A stretch of DNA of 64,000 nt, taken from assembly GCA_035550655.1 (NCBI GenBank), contig DASZOU010000001.1, positions 25,191 to 89,190 on the forward strand. Reading direction: 5' to 3'. How positions within the stretch are numbered: position 1 is the first letter of the stretch; every line of letters begins with the position of its first letter. Below the pieces are notes generated by a model. The model had not been told where the DNA came from. It did not search any database and saw only the letters and a list, made by a program, of their open reading frames with translations. This DNA comes from DASZTV01 sp035550655. Lineage in GTDB: Bacteria > Actinomycetota > Actinomycetes > JAFAQI01. The position numbers and the translations under genes were made by a program. This document shows positions 61,832-64,000 of this stretch, one piece after another.

Positions 61832-63103
61832 GTGACCGCCGACATCCTCGATGAGCTCGCGTGGCGCGGGCTCATCGCCCAGTCCACGGATGCCGACGCG
61901 CTCCGCAACGACCTCGCAGCCGGACCGCTGACGCTGTACTGCGGGTTCGACCCGACGGCCGAGAGCCTGCACGCCGGAAACCTGTTGCAGCTGATCACGT
62001 TGCGTCGCTTCCAGCTCGCCGGGCATCGCCCGATCGCTCTTGCCGGTGGTGCCACCGGGCTGATCGGCGATCCCAGTGGCCGCTCCAGCGAGCGTGACTT
62101 CGTGACTCGCGAGGAGGTCGAGGCGCGCGTCGAGCGGATCAAGCCGCAGCTAGAGCGGTTCGTCGACCTGTCGGGCGGCTCGGCCCTCCTGGTCAACAAC
62201 ATCGACTGGACGGCGGAGCTTTCGGCGCTCGACTTCCTGCGTGAGGTCGGCAAGCACTTCTCCGTCAACGTGATGCTCAGCCGGGAGTCCGTGAGCGCCC
62301 GCCTGGAGGGCGGGGGAATCTCCTACACCGAGTTCAGCTACATGCTCCTGCAGTCGTTCGACTTCCTCGAGCTCTACCGCCGCTACGGCTGCACGCTCCA
62401 GACCGGGGGGAGCGACCAGTGGGGCAACATCGTCGCCGGCCTCGATTTGATCCGGCGCGTCGAGGGCGGCTCCGGGCATGCGCTCACGACCCCATTGGTC
62501 ACATCCGCCTCAGGGGAGAAGTTCGGCAAGTCCACCGGCGGCGGCCGGCTCTGGCTCGACGCCGACCTGACCTCGCCGTACGCGTTCTTCCAGTACTGGA
62601 TCAACGTCGACGATCGCGACGTCGGGCCCTACTTGCGGTACTTCACCTTCCTGTCTCGCGAGGAGATCGAAGCGCTCGACGCCGAGACGGCGGAGCGACC
62701 GGCGGCCCGGACGGCGGCCCGCAAGCTTGCCGAGGAGCTCACCACGCTCGTCCACGGCGCCGACGAGACGGCCCGGGTGATCGCCGCCAGCGCCGCGCTG
62801 TTCGGGCAGGGCGAGCTCGGAGACCTCGACGCCGCCACGCTCGACGCGGCGCTCGCGGAGGCGCCGAACGTGACCTTCGAGGCGGCGTTGCCGAGCGTGA
62901 CCGAGCTGCTGGTCGCGACTGGCCTGTGCCCGAGCAAGTCTGCCGCGCGACGAGCGGTGGACGAGGGTGGCGCGTACCTCAACAACGCCCGGCTGACCGA
63001 CCCCGAGGCGGTCCCTGGGGAGCGCGATCTGCTGCCGGGTGGCTGGCTGGTTCTCCGGCGGGGGAAGCGGTCGTTGGCCGGGGTAAGGTTGAACGGGCGC
63101 TGA
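61832..63103 (+). CDS. tyrS: Tyrosyl-tRNA synthetase
   Basis: 423 aa from GTG 61832. Class I synthetase: Tyr-binding and HIGH-like region YCGFDPTAESLHAGNLLQL (~residue 36), GGSDQWGNIVAGLDLIR (~190) and the KMSKS-like KFGKSTGG (~230). C-terminal S4-like RNA-binding domain from ~residue 350 (GLCPSKSAARRAVDEGGAYL). The rrn promoter begins 26 nt after its stop. Confidence 0.96.
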   Translation: MTADILDELAWRGLIAQSTDADALRNDLAAGPLTLYCGFDPTAESLHAGNLLQLITLRRFQLAGHRPIALAGGATGLIGDPSGRSSERDFVTREEVEARVERIKPQLERFVDLSGGSALLVNNIDWTAELSALDFLREVGKHFSVNVMLSRESVSARLEGGGISYTEFSYMLLQSFDFLELYRRYGCTLQTGGSDQWGNIVAGLDLIRRVEGGSGHALTTPLVTSASGEKFGKSTGGGRLWLDADLTSPYAFFQYWINVDDRDVGPYLRYFTFLSREEIEALDAETAERPAARTAARKLAEELTTLVHGADETARVIAASAALFGQGELGDLDAATLDAALAEAPNVTFEAALPSVTELLVATGLCPSKSAARRAVDEGGAYLNNARLTDPEAVPGERDLLPGGWLVLRRGKRSLAGVRLNGR

Positions 63104-63128
63104 GCGTGAAATTGGTCGGCCCGATTCT

Positions 63129-63158
63129 TTGACTCGGGTGCTCGCGCTGACATAGCGT
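63129..63158 (+). promoter_or_regulatory. rRNA operon promoter
   Basis: TTGACT (63129-63134), 18-bp spacer, TAGCGT (63153-63158). A near-consensus housekeeping promoter, about 267 nt before mature 16S rRNA and directly after tyrS. Confidence 0.65.
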
Positions 63159-63424
63159 GGCTCGGTTGCCCCGAGACCGGTCGAGAGACCGCGAGCGGTG
63201 CGCATCCGTCCCTTGAGAACTCAACAGCGTGCCAAAAGTCAGTGCCAACTGATCCGTGACGTCTCGCTTCGGCGAGGTCGGCACGGTTCGATTTGGCGAT
63301 GACAGACGAACAGCACAACCAACGTCTGCTCAATCGCCAGGAGATACACGATCCACGCTCCGCACCAGCGGACGTGGCTCTGTTGAGTTTGGCAGGGGAG
63401 CCTCGTGCCCTCCTGTCGAGCAGA
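63159..63424 (+). ncRNA. Pre-16S rRNA leader
   Basis: Transcribed leader without a gene. Contains the actinobacterial leader block CCTTGAGAACTCAACAGCG at 63211-63229. AACTCAACAG (63218-63227) is perfectly complementary to CTGTTGAGTT (63380-63389), giving a leader-internal processing stem, with GGCAGGGGAG...CTCCTGTC pairing next to the mature 5' end. An open frame at 63256-63477 runs into the rRNA and is not a gene. Confidence 0.65.

Positions 63425-64000
<576 letters not shown>

Overview
The window is a high-GC actinobacterial chromosome segment. The evidence is GTG/TTG starts, dense GTGA/ATGA overlaps, an actinobacterial-type integration host factor (mihF), a PriA-like protein without a visible Walker A motif, and an actinobacterial 16S rRNA 5' end. 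The type IV pilus genes next to aroC, the class 1B dihydroorotate dehydrogenase pair (pyrK-pyrD) and the 16S sequence suggest a Frankiales-like or related lineage; this is an inference, and the genus cannot be named from the window. Almost all of it is conserved housekeeping DNA in long translationally coupled operons.

Layout. 1-3978: end of a type IV pilus cluster (prepilin peptidase fragment, pilM, pilN, pilO, a PilP-like protein) closed by a perfect hairpin. 4026-7210: shikimate operon aroC-aroK-aroB-aroQ. 7214-9724: a large secreted FnIII/Ig-like protein on the minus strand. 9835-13019: Xaa-Pro peptidase, a membrane protein, efp, nusB. 13209-14995: a DegT-family aminotransferase and a hexapeptide acyltransferase, in the interval where Streptomyces carries bldD. 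15088-26295: pyrimidine operon (PyrR-binding RNA, pyrR, pyrB, pyrC, a 55-aa membrane protein, carA, carB, pyrK, pyrD, pyrF), then mihF and gmk. 26430-36189: rpoZ, coaBC, a GNAT acetyltransferase, metK, priA, a small secreted protein, def, fmt, rsmB, rpe. 36214-41024: FMN riboswitch, ribD, ribE, ribBA, ribH, hisG. 41032-42079: an AbiEi-like/DUF559 gene flanked by two palindromes. 42314-51962: infC, rpmI, rplT, a SpoU methyltransferase, a PAS histidine kinase, an NMT1-type ABC importer, pheS, pheT. 51997-61441: arginine operon argC-J-B-D-(receiver protein)-F-R-G-H and a 3-methyladenine glycosylase gene. 61492-61778: a large nested inverted repeat. Then tyrS and the rrn promoter, leader and 16S rRNA, cut by the window end.

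The most unusual signal is a family of four 59-nt palindromes (26310, 41032, 42021, 61599). All share the layout 16-nt arm, 1 nt, GGCG, 17-nt loop, CGCC, 1 nt, 16-nt arm. Three share one arm sequence; the fourth has a different arm but keeps the core and spacing. Two copies bracket a gene whose C-terminal domain looks like a Vsr/DUF559 nuclease, and the gene's last codons lie inside one palindrome. This resembles a nuclease-linked palindromic mobile module analogous to REP/RAYT systems, but mobility is a hypothesis. Other points of interest are a stand-alone receiver domain translationally coupled inside the arginine operon, 18- and 19-codon micro-ORFs that bridge operon gaps by double ATGA overlaps, an ATC start for infC, and several promoters positioned for leaderless mRNAs, including an argC promoter with an ARG-box-like palindrome in its spacer.
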